A stretch of DNA of 64,000 nt from Allomuricauda sp. TY007. GTDB lineage: Bacteria; Bacteroidota; Bacteroidia; Flavobacteriales; Flavobacteriaceae. The position numbers and the translations under genes were made by a program. Below the pieces are notes generated by a model, which saw only the letters and a program-made list of their open reading frames with translations, searched no databases and was not told where the DNA came from. The stretch covers positions 186,001 through 250,000 of the forward strand of contig NZ_WUEG01000001.1 in the NCBI RefSeq assembly GCF_010468565.1, given 5' to 3'. Shown here piece after piece: positions 9,176-16,203 of the stretch. The stretch's first letter is position 1; each line of letters begins with the position of its first letter.

Positions 9176-9509
9176 TGCTCGATGTCAGAAGCCCGAAGTC
9201 GGGTGTCCGTTTCGGGTTTCAAGTTTCGGGTTTCGGGTTGCTGGACCAATAACTTAGTCCGAAATGTCACGTTGAGCGCCCGCCTGCCGGACGGGCAGGC
9301 AGTCGAAACGTCCGAAGTCGGAAGTACGCAGTCGGCAGTGGCAGTTTGCAGTAACTCAATAATCCAATAACTCATAACTCTGAACTTGTGTCTTGGCTCT
9401 TGAACTTAATACTTGACACTTGAACCCCGTCAACAGCACAGTGGGCGAAATACGGGATGAACTAATCCATTAACTGAGCAACTGAACAACAAAAAACAGG
9501 ACTAGGGGC
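9176..9509. repeat. Gene-free stretch of degenerate short-word repeats
   Basis: No credible gene. It holds successive patches of short words: TTTCGGGT-like units (about 9209-9239), GTCGG/AAGT-like units (9311-9352), AATAACTC units (9352-9380) and CTTGAAC-like units (9382-9425). A palindromic element lies at 9266-9310. Such word patches are common between genes in Flavobacteriaceae; their function is unknown. It separates two genes that converge on it. Confidence 0.6.
9266..9310. repeat. Palindromic intergenic element with an inserted smaller palindrome
   Basis: The halves GTCACGTTGAGCGC (9266-9279) and AGTCGAAACG (9301-9310) together resemble the element seen at 11092-11116. They are separated by 21 bases (9280-9300) containing a hairpin with 7-bp arms GCCTGCC and GGCAGGC. 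This looks like one small repeat inserted into another. Confidence 0.6.
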
Positions 9510-10274
9510 TTACAAAAATTGCTCCAAGGCCCTACTGCCGTACTCATACCCAATATTAAAGGCGTTTTCGATACCCTTTTTATCCAATACCCCGATCGAA
9601 TCCAATTCCTTTGGTTCGATAAAAAGGTCGCATTGGTGCAATTTTTCATTGTTTGAAGCATGGATCATTAAACTAGTGACCCTTCCCGTAAGCTGAAAGG
9701 AGTTTCGCAAATCTTTCTTTTCCAGAGGCGTGGTTATGGATACGTTGCTCCCTATAATAAAATCCGCTAGGTGGTCTACATATTCCTTTGGAAAATTGTT
9801 CATGATGCCCCCATCTGCATAAAGCACATTATCAATCTCCACCGGACTAAAAACGGGTGGCAGGGCTGCCGATGCCAAAAGGGGTTTTATGAGTTCTCCA
9901 TCGTAAAACACTTTTTCATTTCCTTTTAATAAATCCGTGGCCACCACAAAAAGAGGCCGCTTCAAGCTTTTAAAACTATTGTCCGGGAAAAATTCTTTAA
10001 AAATATTAAAGTAGCGTTCCGTGTCTATAAAGCCGGGCTTTTTTATGGCAAAGAAGCTATATTGGAACAAAGGGGTCTCTTTAAAAAAAGTGATCATTTC
10101 CTCCACAGAATTATCGTTGGCGTAAAGTGCCCCCACCAAGGCACCGACACTTGTGCCAGCCACTACTTTGGCTTCAAGATGGTGTTCGCGCATGGCCTTG
10201 ATCAGGCCTATGTGCGCCATTCCGCGAACACCTCCCCCAGAAAGCACGAGGCCTATGGATTTGTTTTCAAGCAT
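9510..10274 (-). CDS. Patatin-like phospholipase family protein (RssA-like)
   Basis: A 254-residue serine hydrolase with the oxyanion loop GGGVRG (residues 13-18), nucleophile Ser42 in GTSVG (40-44) and catalytic Asp154 in DGG. It forms the Ser-Asp dyad of patatin lipases. There is no signal peptide or barrel domain, so it is probably cytoplasmic, like RssA/YchK, and acts on lipids or lysophospholipids. It appears to be a single-gene unit. Confidence 0.9.
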   Translation of the reverse strand: MLENKSIGLVLSGGGVRGMAHIGLIKAMREHHLEAKVVAGTSVGALVGALYANDNSVEEMITFFKETPLFQYSFFAIKKPGFIDTERYFNIFKEFFPDNSFKSLKRPLFVVATDLLKGNEKVFYDGELIKPLLASAALPPVFSPVEIDNVLYADGGIMNNFPKEYVDHLADFIIGSNVSITTPLEKKDLRNSFQLTGRVTSLMIHASNNEKLHQCDLFIEPKELDSIGVLDKKGIENAFNIGYEYGSRALEQFL

Positions 10275-10294
10275 TTGGGTACATCAATATACAG

Positions 10295-10302
10295 CAAAGT
10301 TA
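10295..10302 (-). promoter_or_regulatory. Possible -7 box for the patatin-like gene
   Basis: The minus strand reads TAACTTTG, matching TAnnTTTG, 20 bases upstream of the ATG at 10274. No clear -33 TTG at the right spacing, so this is a weak call. Confidence 0.35.
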
Positions 10303-10430
10303 ACATATTGCGGCTTTGGATACATTGCCAATAGGTCGTATTTAGATTAAATAATCATCAATCTTACCAAAAACCAAACCCTCCCCGCAAAAACTCCGTA
10401 AGTGGTTATATAAACTAAAATTTAAATCAC

Positions 10431-10991
10431 ATGAAATCTTTAAGAACATTGACGCTGATGGCATCCTGCGTTGGATTTATGACAATTACAACCGGATTCT
10501 CTCAAACTAAAATGGTGGGAGGCGCCCCTATGTACCCGAGCAAGGACATTGTTTCCAATGCCGTGAACTCCAAGGACCATACTACTTTGGTAGCTGCGGT
10601 AAAAGCCGCTGGTCTGGTAGAGATATTGCAAAGCGAAGGACCTTTTACGGTATTTGCTCCTACCAACAGTGCATTTGAAAAATTACCGGAAGGAACCGTG
10701 GCTACCTTGCTCAAGCCAGAAAATAAGTCAAAATTACAAAGCGTACTTACCTATCACGTAGTGGCCGGAAAGTACAATGCCAGTGATTTGATGGAATGGA
10801 TCAAAAAAGGTAATGGAATGACAGAGCTTACTACGGTAAACGGGGACAAATTGACCGCAATGATGAGTGAAGGCACCATTATGATCAAGGACGGTGCTGG
10901 AAACGTGTCTACAGTAACCATAGCTGATGTGAACCAATCCAATGGGGTGATCCATGTTGTTGATACCGTAGTGCTTCCTTCGACAAAATAG
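10431..10991 (+). CDS. Secreted fasciclin (FAS1) domain protein
   Basis: A 186-residue protein with a Sec signal peptide (about residues 1-25, ending GFSQ) and a single FAS1 domain over residues 40-183. Both FAS1 signature regions are visible: FTVFAPTNSAFEKLP and the C-terminal NGVIHVVDTVVLP. FAS1 domains mediate adhesion in the extracellular space or periplasm. It appears monocistronic; its 3' side holds an inverted repeat at 11045-11116 that could end transcription. Confidence 0.93.
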   Translation: MKSLRTLTLMASCVGFMTITTGFSQTKMVGGAPMYPSKDIVSNAVNSKDHTTLVAAVKAAGLVEILQSEGPFTVFAPTNSAFEKLPEGTVATLLKPENKSKLQSVLTYHVVAGKYNASDLMEWIKKGNGMTELTTVNGDKLTAMMSEGTIMIKDGAGNVSTVTIADVNQSNGVIHVVDTVVLPSTK

Positions 10992-11044
10992 TTTTTGGTC
11001 GGTTTATATTTGAATGAGCACAAGAGGTGTTTAAAAAGCTCGTT

Positions 11045-11116
11045 GTCAGTTCGAGCGCGGTCGAGAACTTAAGTCAGGTTGATAATCAATGGGTTTCGAC
11101 TGCGCTCAACCTGACA
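11045..11116. repeat. Inverted pair of a dispersed intergenic element
   Basis: Left arm 11045-11069 (GTCAGTTCGAGCGCGGTCGA then GAAC) and right arm 11092-11116, whose reverse complement begins GTCAGGTTGAGCGCAGTCGA. They can pair to form a long stem. This sequence type is widespread between flavobacterial genes. It follows the fasciclin gene and may act as a terminator. The rest of 10992-11304 shows no gene. Confidence 0.65.
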
Positions 11117-11304
11117 AATTCAAAATTTTGTTGCTTTTTAGACACCTTTTCATTTTAAAAGCCTTATAATCAGATGTAATCTTGTTTATTTTGACAACAC
11201 CCACAATTTATTGATCAAAACATGTAATCTATTCCATATCGTTTCGACCAAAACGAATAGTGATATTTGTTGTATGTTTAGGTGAAACATTAAATCAAAG
11301 AAAC

Positions 11305-11640
11305 ATGGCCAAATCATATTACGACCCAGCAGACTTGAGAAAATTTGGTAAGATCACCGAATGGAGCGAAGAACTGGGCAACAAGTTTTTTGACTACTAC
11401 GGAAAAGTTTTTGAGGAGGGAGCGCTGAGCGCCAGAGAAAAATCTTTGATCGCCCTGGCCGTATCGCACGTGGTTAAATGCCCGTACTGTATTGATGCCT
11501 ACACCAAGGATGGCCTGCAACGGGGAATCACCAAAGAAGAAATGATGGAAGCCGTACACGCAGGTGCTGCCATAGAAAGTGGCGCCACCTTGGTCCATGG
11601 AGTACAAATGATGAACAAGTACGACAAGCTTTCCATGTAA
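11305..11640 (+). CDS. AhpD/carboxymuconolactone-decarboxylase-like protein of the ArsS pair
   Basis: A 111-residue protein starting MAKSYYDPADLRKFGKITEW; the ATG at 11305 is chosen over an upstream in-frame start with no family match. It carries the redox motif C59-P-Y-C62 of AhpD-type peroxidases. Proteins of this form are found next to ArsS and are described as arsenosugar biosynthesis-associated peroxidase-like; some homologues have selenocysteine at the first Cys. Here both positions are normal TGC/TGT cysteines. It precedes arsS by 120 bases on the same strand. Confidence 0.85.
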   Translation: MAKSYYDPADLRKFGKITEWSEELGNKFFDYYGKVFEEGALSAREKSLIALAVSHVVKCPYCIDAYTKDGLQRGITKEEMMEAVHAGAAIESGATLVHGVQMMNKYDKLSM

Positions 11641-11654
11641 TTTTGGAACACTTC

Positions 11655-11694
11655 GCTTTTAGACATTAGACCGCTACGCTGTTAGCCATTGGAC
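11655..11694 (+). repeat. Imperfect tandem repeat between the AhpD-like gene and arsS
   Basis: CGCTTTTAGACATTAGAC (11654-11671) is followed by CGCTGTTAGCCATTGGAC (11677-11694), two 18-base copies with four differences. The role is unknown; it lies in the spacer of a likely operon. Confidence 0.5.
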
Positions 11695-11760
11695 AGAAAG
11701 TGTAAACAACAATATATCAGATGGAAATAAAATTTCCGTTATGATTAGAGAGATTATAAT

Positions 11761-12849
11761 ATGACGCAAAGCATACTTACAGACCTAAAAAAAGCTGCCA
11801 AAAAATCCTTAAAGGCACAGAAAGACGCACTTGCCAATACCCAAACACAGCTAGAGGTTCTAAATGGGGGGCTTTTTGCCGATGGTGAGCTGCCCTACTT
11901 TAAAGATAAAATTGCAGAAACAGGTCAGTTTCCGTTACGGCCTAAAAAGTTAGAGGTGCTCCAGATCAACGTGGGATATATGTGCAATCAGGTTTGCGGA
12001 CACTGCCATGTGGATGCCGGTCCAGATCGGAAGGAGATCATGACCCGGGAGACCATGGAGCAATGTCTGGAGGTGATTCGGAATACTGGGGCCCATACCC
12101 TAGATCTTACCGGCGGCGCGCCCGAAATGAACCCCGATTTTAGATGGTTTGTAGAGGAAGCTTCCGAAGCGGGCATTAAAGATTTTATAGTCCGTTCCAA
12201 CTTGACCATTATTTTGGCCAATAAAAAATATAACGGCCTCCCTGAATTCTTTAAAAAGCACAATGTGCACGTTGTATCGTCCATGCCCCACTACACTCGC
12301 GGCAAAACGGACAAACAACGCGGGGATGGTGTTTTTGATAAATCTATAAAAGCGTTGCAAATGCTCAACGAAGTGGGCTATGGGATGCCCGATAGTGATT
12401 TGCGATTGGATTTGGTTTACAATCCTTCGGGGGCATTTTTGCCTGCCGACCAAGCTGCCATGGAACACGATTTTAAAAAAGCACTGAAAGCCGATTTTGA
12501 CATTGACTTCCACAACCTTTTTGCCATTACCAATTTGCCGATTTCAAGGTTTTTGGATTATCTCATCGCGTCGGACAATTATGAGGATTATATGTACTCC
12601 TTGGTGGAAGCCTACAACCCGGCTGCGGTAAAAAATGTAATGTGTACCAACACCATTTCCGTAAGTTGGGACGGTTGGCTCTACGATTGCGACTTTAACC
12701 AAATGTTGGACCTAAAGGTAGCGAGCAAGGTAAAGCACATTAAGGACTACAATGATGATGTGCTGAGCAATCGGGACATTGTTGTCTCACAACATTGCTA
12801 TGGCTGCACCGCAGGAGCGGGAAGTAGTTGCCAAGGTTCGGTGGCTTAA
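11761..12849 (+). CDS. arsS: Radical SAM protein ArsS (arsenosugar-type)
   Basis: A 362-residue protein with the radical SAM cluster motif C75-x3-C79-x2-C82 in GYMCNQVCGHCHVDAGP and a C-terminal Cys-rich DUF3641-type tail with Cys346, Cys349 and Cys357 (HCYGCTAGAGSSC). ArsS is proposed to join a 5'-deoxyadenosyl group to dimethylarsenite in arsenosugar synthesis. No arsM methyltransferase is in view, so that role is not confirmed here. It pairs with the AhpD-like gene upstream. A radical SAM enzyme is certain; the substrate is not. Confidence 0.88.
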   Translation: MTQSILTDLKKAAKKSLKAQKDALANTQTQLEVLNGGLFADGELPYFKDKIAETGQFPLRPKKLEVLQINVGYMCNQVCGHCHVDAGPDRKEIMTRETMEQCLEVIRNTGAHTLDLTGGAPEMNPDFRWFVEEASEAGIKDFIVRSNLTIILANKKYNGLPEFFKKHNVHVVSSMPHYTRGKTDKQRGDGVFDKSIKALQMLNEVGYGMPDSDLRLDLVYNPSGAFLPADQAAMEHDFKKALKADFDIDFHNLFAITNLPISRFLDYLIASDNYEDYMYSLVEAYNPAAVKNVMCTNTISVSWDGWLYDCDFNQMLDLKVASKVKHIKDYNDDVLSNRDIVVSQHCYGCTAGAGSSCQGSVA

Positions 12850-12894
12850 GACGTACTGTACTGCAGGAACGACCGCGCTTGCACTAACGGGACT

Positions 12895-13155
12895 TTACTT
12901 TCCATAATGGTATCGGCAAGCTGCAATCAATAACCTATCATTTTCATATTTGTAGACCAATCGGTGTTCCGATGTTATTCGTCTTGACCAATAGCCCTGT
13001 AAGTCTCCTTTTAAGGCTTCGGGTTTACCAATACCCTCAAAAGGGGTGCGTATACAACTTTTAATAAGCTCGTTTATTCGTTTCACTATTTTCTTGTCGA
13101 CTTTCTGCCAATACAGATAATCTTCCCATGACGATGTGGACCAGGTCAGCTTCAT
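12895..13155 (-). CDS. yoeB: YoeB/Txe family toxin (ribosome-dependent mRNA endonuclease)
   Basis: An 86-residue protein that aligns with E. coli YoeB with no gaps at key positions. The catalytic residues Glu46, Arg65, His83 and Tyr84 are all present (RYHYGK at the C-terminus). YoeB cleaves mRNA at the ribosomal A site when its antitoxin is degraded. It directly abuts the yefM stop, the standard antitoxin-first order. With all active-site residues kept, it is probably functional. Confidence 0.95.
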   Translation of the reverse strand: MKLTWSTSSWEDYLYWQKVDKKIVKRINELIKSCIRTPFEGIGKPEALKGDLQGYWSRRITSEHRLVYKYENDRLLIAACRYHYGK

Positions 13156-13404
13156 CTACTCGATCATATCTCTTTCAATGCCTTTTTCTGCTTCCAGTTC
13201 CTTGATGGAGTTCAAGAGGACATCCCTGTTCTTGCCCGTCAGCAAATAGGTCGTTTCTTTTAATGAATTGTATTCGTCCAATGATATCAAAACAAGATCC
13301 TTGCCGCCCTTGCGTTTGATGATGACCTCGCTTACATCGTTGATGACTTTATCGAACCAATGTTTTAGGTTTGACCTGAATCTTGTGTAGTTTACTGTTT
13401 CCAT
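13156..13404 (-). CDS. yefM: YefM/Phd family antitoxin
   Basis: An 82-residue protein with the Phd/YefM fold: N-terminal DNA-binding part with YTRFRSNLKHWFDKV and EVIIKRKGGKDLVLISLDEY, and a C-terminal toxin-wrapping helix rich in Glu. It neutralises YoeB and represses its own promoter. A palindromic operator and a -7 box lie just upstream (13410-13444). The start ATG at 13404 is the only reasonable one. Confidence 0.94.
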   Translation of the reverse strand: METVNYTRFRSNLKHWFDKVINDVSEVIIKRKGGKDLVLISLDEYNSLKETTYLLTGKNRDVLLNSIKELEAEKGIERDMIE

Positions 13405-13409
13405 ATATG

Positions 13410-13444
13410 CAAATATATCAAAAAAGTACTTAAATAAGTACTTT
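13410..13444 (-). promoter_or_regulatory. yefM-yoeB promoter and palindromic operator
   Basis: The minus strand has a -7 box TATATTTG (13410-13417). Immediately upstream is a palindrome with 10-bp arms AAAGTACTTA / TAAGTACTTT and a 2-base centre (13423-13444). It covers the space between -7 and -33, ideal for repression. E. coli YefM also binds palindromes with a GTAC core, which supports an autoregulatory operator. Confidence 0.65.
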
Positions 13445-13455
13445 TAATTGAGTAG

Positions 13456-13514
13456 GTGGAACGCACCTGCAATTCACCATTGGTGCGAACCTGCCTTTGT
13501 CGGCAGACAGGCAT
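13456..13514. repeat. Diverged repeat, copy 1 (between the two TA modules)
   Basis: Resembles 14218-14287. The best conserved part is TGCCTTTGTCGGCAGACAGG here against TGTCTTTGTCGATAGATGGG there. The part here can form a small CTGCC/GGCAG stem. The remaining bases to 13618 show no gene. Confidence 0.4.
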
Positions 13515-13618
13515 CACGCTCGTATATCCCTTCTCTTAATTATTTTTTCAAAGAACATAAGCTTATTATACTCGCTTACTCATGTTCGGTGCGAGCCAAG
13601 AGACTGGCTTAACAGGGG

Positions 13619-13909
13619 TTATGTTTTCCTCTTTTCTGGATTTTGCCATGTGTTGAACACGGAGTAAACGATTACTTTGTTTTTTATGACCTCGTAAACA
13701 ATCAAGAAAGGAAAACGCTTTATGAATGCTTCTCGGTAAGGTTTGCGTTTTTGTGGGAAGTGTTTCGGGTTTGTGGTGATTCTATCAAAATAACTGTCCA
13801 AGTGTTCCAAAAATTCTTCACCCAATCCCCTACGTTTTTCCTCATAATAAAGATAGGCCTCGATGATTTCCAGATTGGCCTCATCTTTGACCTCTAAAAT
13901 ATATGTCAT
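13619..13909 (-). CDS. RelE/ParE family toxin
   Basis: A 96-residue protein of the RelE/ParE superfamily: YILEVKDEANLEIIEAYLYYE at the N-terminus, GLGEEFLEHLDSYFDRI in the middle and the core strand RFPFLIVYEVIKNKVIVYSVFNTWQNP at the C-terminus. It directly follows its antitoxin with no gap. By sequence it sits between ParE (gyrase poison) and RelE (mRNA cleavage); which activity it has cannot be told. A second, distinct TA module 215 bp from yefM-yoeB. Confidence 0.88.
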   Translation of the reverse strand: MTYILEVKDEANLEIIEAYLYYEEKRRGLGEEFLEHLDSYFDRITTNPKHFPQKRKPYREAFIKRFPFLIVYEVIKNKVIVYSVFNTWQNPEKRKT

Positions 13910-14146
13910 CTACTGACCGGCGTTTCTTGCGTTCTGTTTGACCTGTTCCCAAGTAAGGGATTTGCTTTCCCCCTTTAAATGGGCTTCCCTCCGCTTGTCG
14001 ATCATTTGATATTGTTCTTCGGTCAAGGCAAGTTCTTGCTCATCTTTTTGGTAACTTTCGGCCAAAGCCTTTATCATTTTCAAAAGTCTTATATCTGCTG
14101 TTTCCACGTACCCCTTTACAGTATCCCTTAAATCCATCGTTGCCAT
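13910..14146 (-). CDS. Antitoxin of the RelE/ParE-type module
   Basis: A 78-residue acidic helical protein starting MATMDLRDTVKGYVETADIR and ending in a toxin-binding segment (KGESKSLTWEQVKQNARN). It matches the 'addiction module protein' antitoxins that pair with ParE-like toxins. The ATG at 14146 is chosen because family members start MATMDLR; an in-frame ATG at 14191 would add 15 poorly matching residues. Its stop abuts the toxin ATG. Confidence 0.82.
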   Translation of the reverse strand: MATMDLRDTVKGYVETADIRLLKMIKALAESYQKDEQELALTEEQYQMIDKRREAHLKGESKSLTWEQVKQNARNAGQ

Positions 14147-14217
14147 AATAGCTTCGTTTTTCTTATAATAAAGGTACAAATTCTGTTCCATAGGGATTTG
14201 TCTTTTTCAATTTAAAG

Positions 14218-14287
14218 GATGGGACGCGCCTATTTTTCAAGTCTCTCGCAGGTAAAAGCGTGTCTTTGTCGATAGATGGGTATCGTA
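14218..14287. repeat. Diverged repeat, copy 2 (upstream of the second TA module)
   Basis: Related to 13456-13514 (see that entry). A copy lies upstream of the ParDE-like module and another just upstream of yefM-yoeB, suggesting the two modules arrived or were shuffled with similar flanks. No clear promoter box is visible here. Confidence 0.35.
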
Positions 14288-14357
14288 CTTATATCACTAA
14301 AATACTCTATTGCATATTCCTGTAAAGTCGAGCTAACAAGTAGGGGGATCATATTAT

Positions 14358-14975
14358 TCAATAATCAAGGTTTCTAAAACTTGTTTTGCTTGAATTTATC
14401 ATGTAGTAAGATGTAAGCGGTATGTATTGCTCATATTGTCGCTTCTCCTCATCTGATATGTTTCTTTTACCAAAGTATGCTTCATAATCCCTGAGTTCAA
14501 CATAGCTAATGCTGTTTGAATCTTCCTTCAATAATAAACCGTCATTTATTTTGTTCAATTTCTGAAATCCTCCGAATTCATTGATTAAAAAGTCCATTAG
14601 AAAATACAGCCCATCAATATCTTTGTCCTCTTTGCACATCGCGCAGCCTGTCCAACTCCATTGGGGCACAAAACCTAAATTGTCGGTCAAACTTCTTTTT
14701 TCGGCATTGCTTATATCTTTAAATTCATTTTGCGATGAATGACTTAACAGTATCATTCCTGTAAAGCCCTTGGATTTTCTCCTTTTGGACGAAGGAGGCA
14801 TTGTAATTAGTGGCATGTCGAGAAACATTTCCCAACCATTTTCCAGTTCTCGTATCCGACTATGCTTAAAAAGTATTTGCCTTTCTGAAATCAGATTTAT
14901 CAATTTGTTCCGAACAGCTTCAATGGGGGCAAAATTTGAGTTTTCATAATATAGTCTGAAACAAGGACCCGCCAT
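14358..14975 (-). CDS. Protein of unknown function (accessory patch)
   Basis: A 205-residue soluble protein that I do not recognise. There is no signal peptide or membrane helix. Visible features are a basic patch PPSSKRRKSKGF near residue 60, a CxxC pair in WTGCAMCKEDKD near residue 110, and a Tyr-rich C-terminus. It lies 17 bases after the 275-residue gene upstream, so the two are probably co-transcribed. The pair sits between TA modules and a duplication scar, where defence, toxin-immunity or phage-derived pairs are common; no such role is shown. Confidence 0.6.
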   Translation of the reverse strand: MAGPCFRLYYENSNFAPIEAVRNKLINLISERQILFKHSRIRELENGWEMFLDMPLITMPPSSKRRKSKGFTGMILLSHSSQNEFKDISNAEKRSLTDNLGFVPQWSWTGCAMCKEDKDIDGLYFLMDFLINEFGGFQKLNKINDGLLLKEDSNSISYVELRDYEAYFGKRNISDEEKRQYEQYIPLTSYYMINSSKTSFRNLDY

Positions 14976-14992
14976 TTTAATTGTTTTAACAC

Positions 14993-15820
14993 TTATTTTA
15001 TGTCACCCCCACGTTTGTGATCAAGCGTGTTAAATGCGAACAACTTATTGAGCTCTCCCTTTAAACTATTGTCCAACTTGAGATTGAAAAGTACCTTGAG
15101 CGATCTGTTTATTTCTTTTTGCTCCTGAATATTCATTGTTTCAATATATTCTTGTACATCACCAGTAGTTTCCTCACCGGAAAAATGGCTATTTTGACAC
15201 CCCTCTACCTTTTCTATACAACAATCTGTATTATCAAAAAGTAAATCATAGAGCTGAAATGCAGCAAATCTTTTGAATTCAAAAGTGTTTAGCTTAATAG
15301 CTTCCTTTAGGTAATAAATAATTGATCCCCAAAAAGATTCTGTTTCCATCTCATTTCTTGAAAACTCTAGCTTACCACCACTGATTTTATATTCGTCTAT
15401 CCATCGAGTATCCTTATCACCGGACGAAAAAATGAAAAAATGACAACTCTCCAGATAACTACTTACGCTCAATAGTGCAAAATAGAAGTTATACATGGGC
15501 ATAAACGCAACATCCCCCATCATGTCCAAACATAAAAACCAATCATCATCTTCAAAGCAGTCAATTAAACAGTTCTGTTTCTGTCTAATACTTCCTTGGT
15601 TGTATAATTGAATTTGATACTTCAGATGTTGTGGAAATAAATGGTATATCCTTTTCACATCCTCTATTGCATCCGTATTGATTTTTATAAAAACCCTGTT
15701 ATACGAAGGTTCCCTAAAAGGACACACTTGATTAAACTCTAAGCGATATCGGCCAAAAAAAGGGCTCGTTGTATCTTTTAACAATCCTATTTTCGGGTCT
15801 ATTTTTTTAAATGGATTCAC
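14993..15820 (-). CDS. Protein of unknown function (accessory patch)
   Basis: A 275-residue soluble protein that I do not recognise. It is rich in Phe, Tyr and Cys and has an acidic stretch FEDDDWFLCLDMMGD near residue 90. There is no signal peptide, and no nuclease or ATPase motif was found by eye. The start is a GTG at 15820 (NPFKKIDPK follows). It is probably in one transcript with the 205-residue gene downstream. Base composition looks AT-richer than the neighbouring core genes, which fits horizontal transfer. Confidence 0.6.
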   Translation of the reverse strand: MNPFKKIDPKIGLLKDTTSPFFGRYRLEFNQVCPFREPSYNRVFIKINTDAIEDVKRIYHLFPQHLKYQIQLYNQGSIRQKQNCLIDCFEDDDWFLCLDMMGDVAFMPMYNFYFALLSVSSYLESCHFFIFSSGDKDTRWIDEYKISGGKLEFSRNEMETESFWGSIIYYLKEAIKLNTFEFKRFAAFQLYDLLFDNTDCCIEKVEGCQNSHFSGEETTGDVQEYIETMNIQEQKEINRSLKVLFNLKLDNSLKGELNKLFAFNTLDHKRGGDIK

Positions 15821-15953
15821 TTTATTTCCAAATGGAGCTTGGTATGCTCTTTAGCTTTCAATACTTAAAGATGGTAGATTTAGAGGCAAAGAACAACATA
15901 GACTTGATCATTGGTGCCCAATGGTCCATGAATACCCCTTATGATTTGACGGA

Positions 15954-16050
15954 TGGCTACAAAACCCCCAATAACTTCTCCAATACTTCTTGCGGTTGAA
16001 TGGTTTTCATGGGTTTTTATGGCATTTGTAGCCTTCTGGAGTAATTAAAA
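15954..16050 (-). pseudogene. Duplicated 3'-end fragment of the heptosyltransferase gene
   Basis: Bases 15960-16012 repeat 17907-17959 exactly (53 of 53). That block encodes the last residues MKTIQPQEVLEKLLGVL of the GT9 gene at 17898-18947. Similarity continues with small indels to about 16050 and outward to GGCTAC at 15954. The copy has an early in-frame stop and a small internal duplication, so it is a dead fragment. It marks a past duplication, insertion or deletion. The rest of 15821-16203 holds only the element at 16077-16158. Confidence 0.85.
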
Positions 16051-16076
16051 AACTGATTGTCCGCTTAAGTTTTTGG

Positions 16077-16158
16077 CGTCATGTTGAACTTGTTTCAACA
16101 TCTCATCCTGCTGAATATGAGCATTTTTATGTGACCCTGAATCAAGTTCAGGGTGACG
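16077..16158. repeat. Inverted pair of a dispersed intergenic element
   Basis: Left copy CGTCATGTTGAACTTGTTTC plus AACATCT (16077-16103). Right copy, 16133-16158, whose reverse complement begins CGTCACCCTGAACTTGATTC. Each copy is itself a palindrome-like hairpin. This TGAACTTG-TTCA family is common between genes in Flavobacteriaceae. Confidence 0.65.
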
Positions 16159-16203
16159 TTGGTAAATTTATGACACATTACGGACATTCAAATTAAAAAA
16201 TCT

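Noticed and set aside
13423-13444. Palindrome at yefM read as a terminator
   Set aside because: It has no GC-rich stem or T-run and lies directly upstream of a promoter box, so an operator is the better reading.
12895-14146. The TA patch as a CRISPR, integron or phage remnant
   Set aside because: No regularly spaced repeats, no attC-like sites and no integrase or phage structural genes nearby.
15811-15999. Plus-strand 62-residue frame beginning at the GTG-start gene and running over the duplicated GT9 end
   Set aside because: Its last third is antisense to the pseudogene fragment and it overlaps the 275-residue gene start; no family resemblance or ribosome site.
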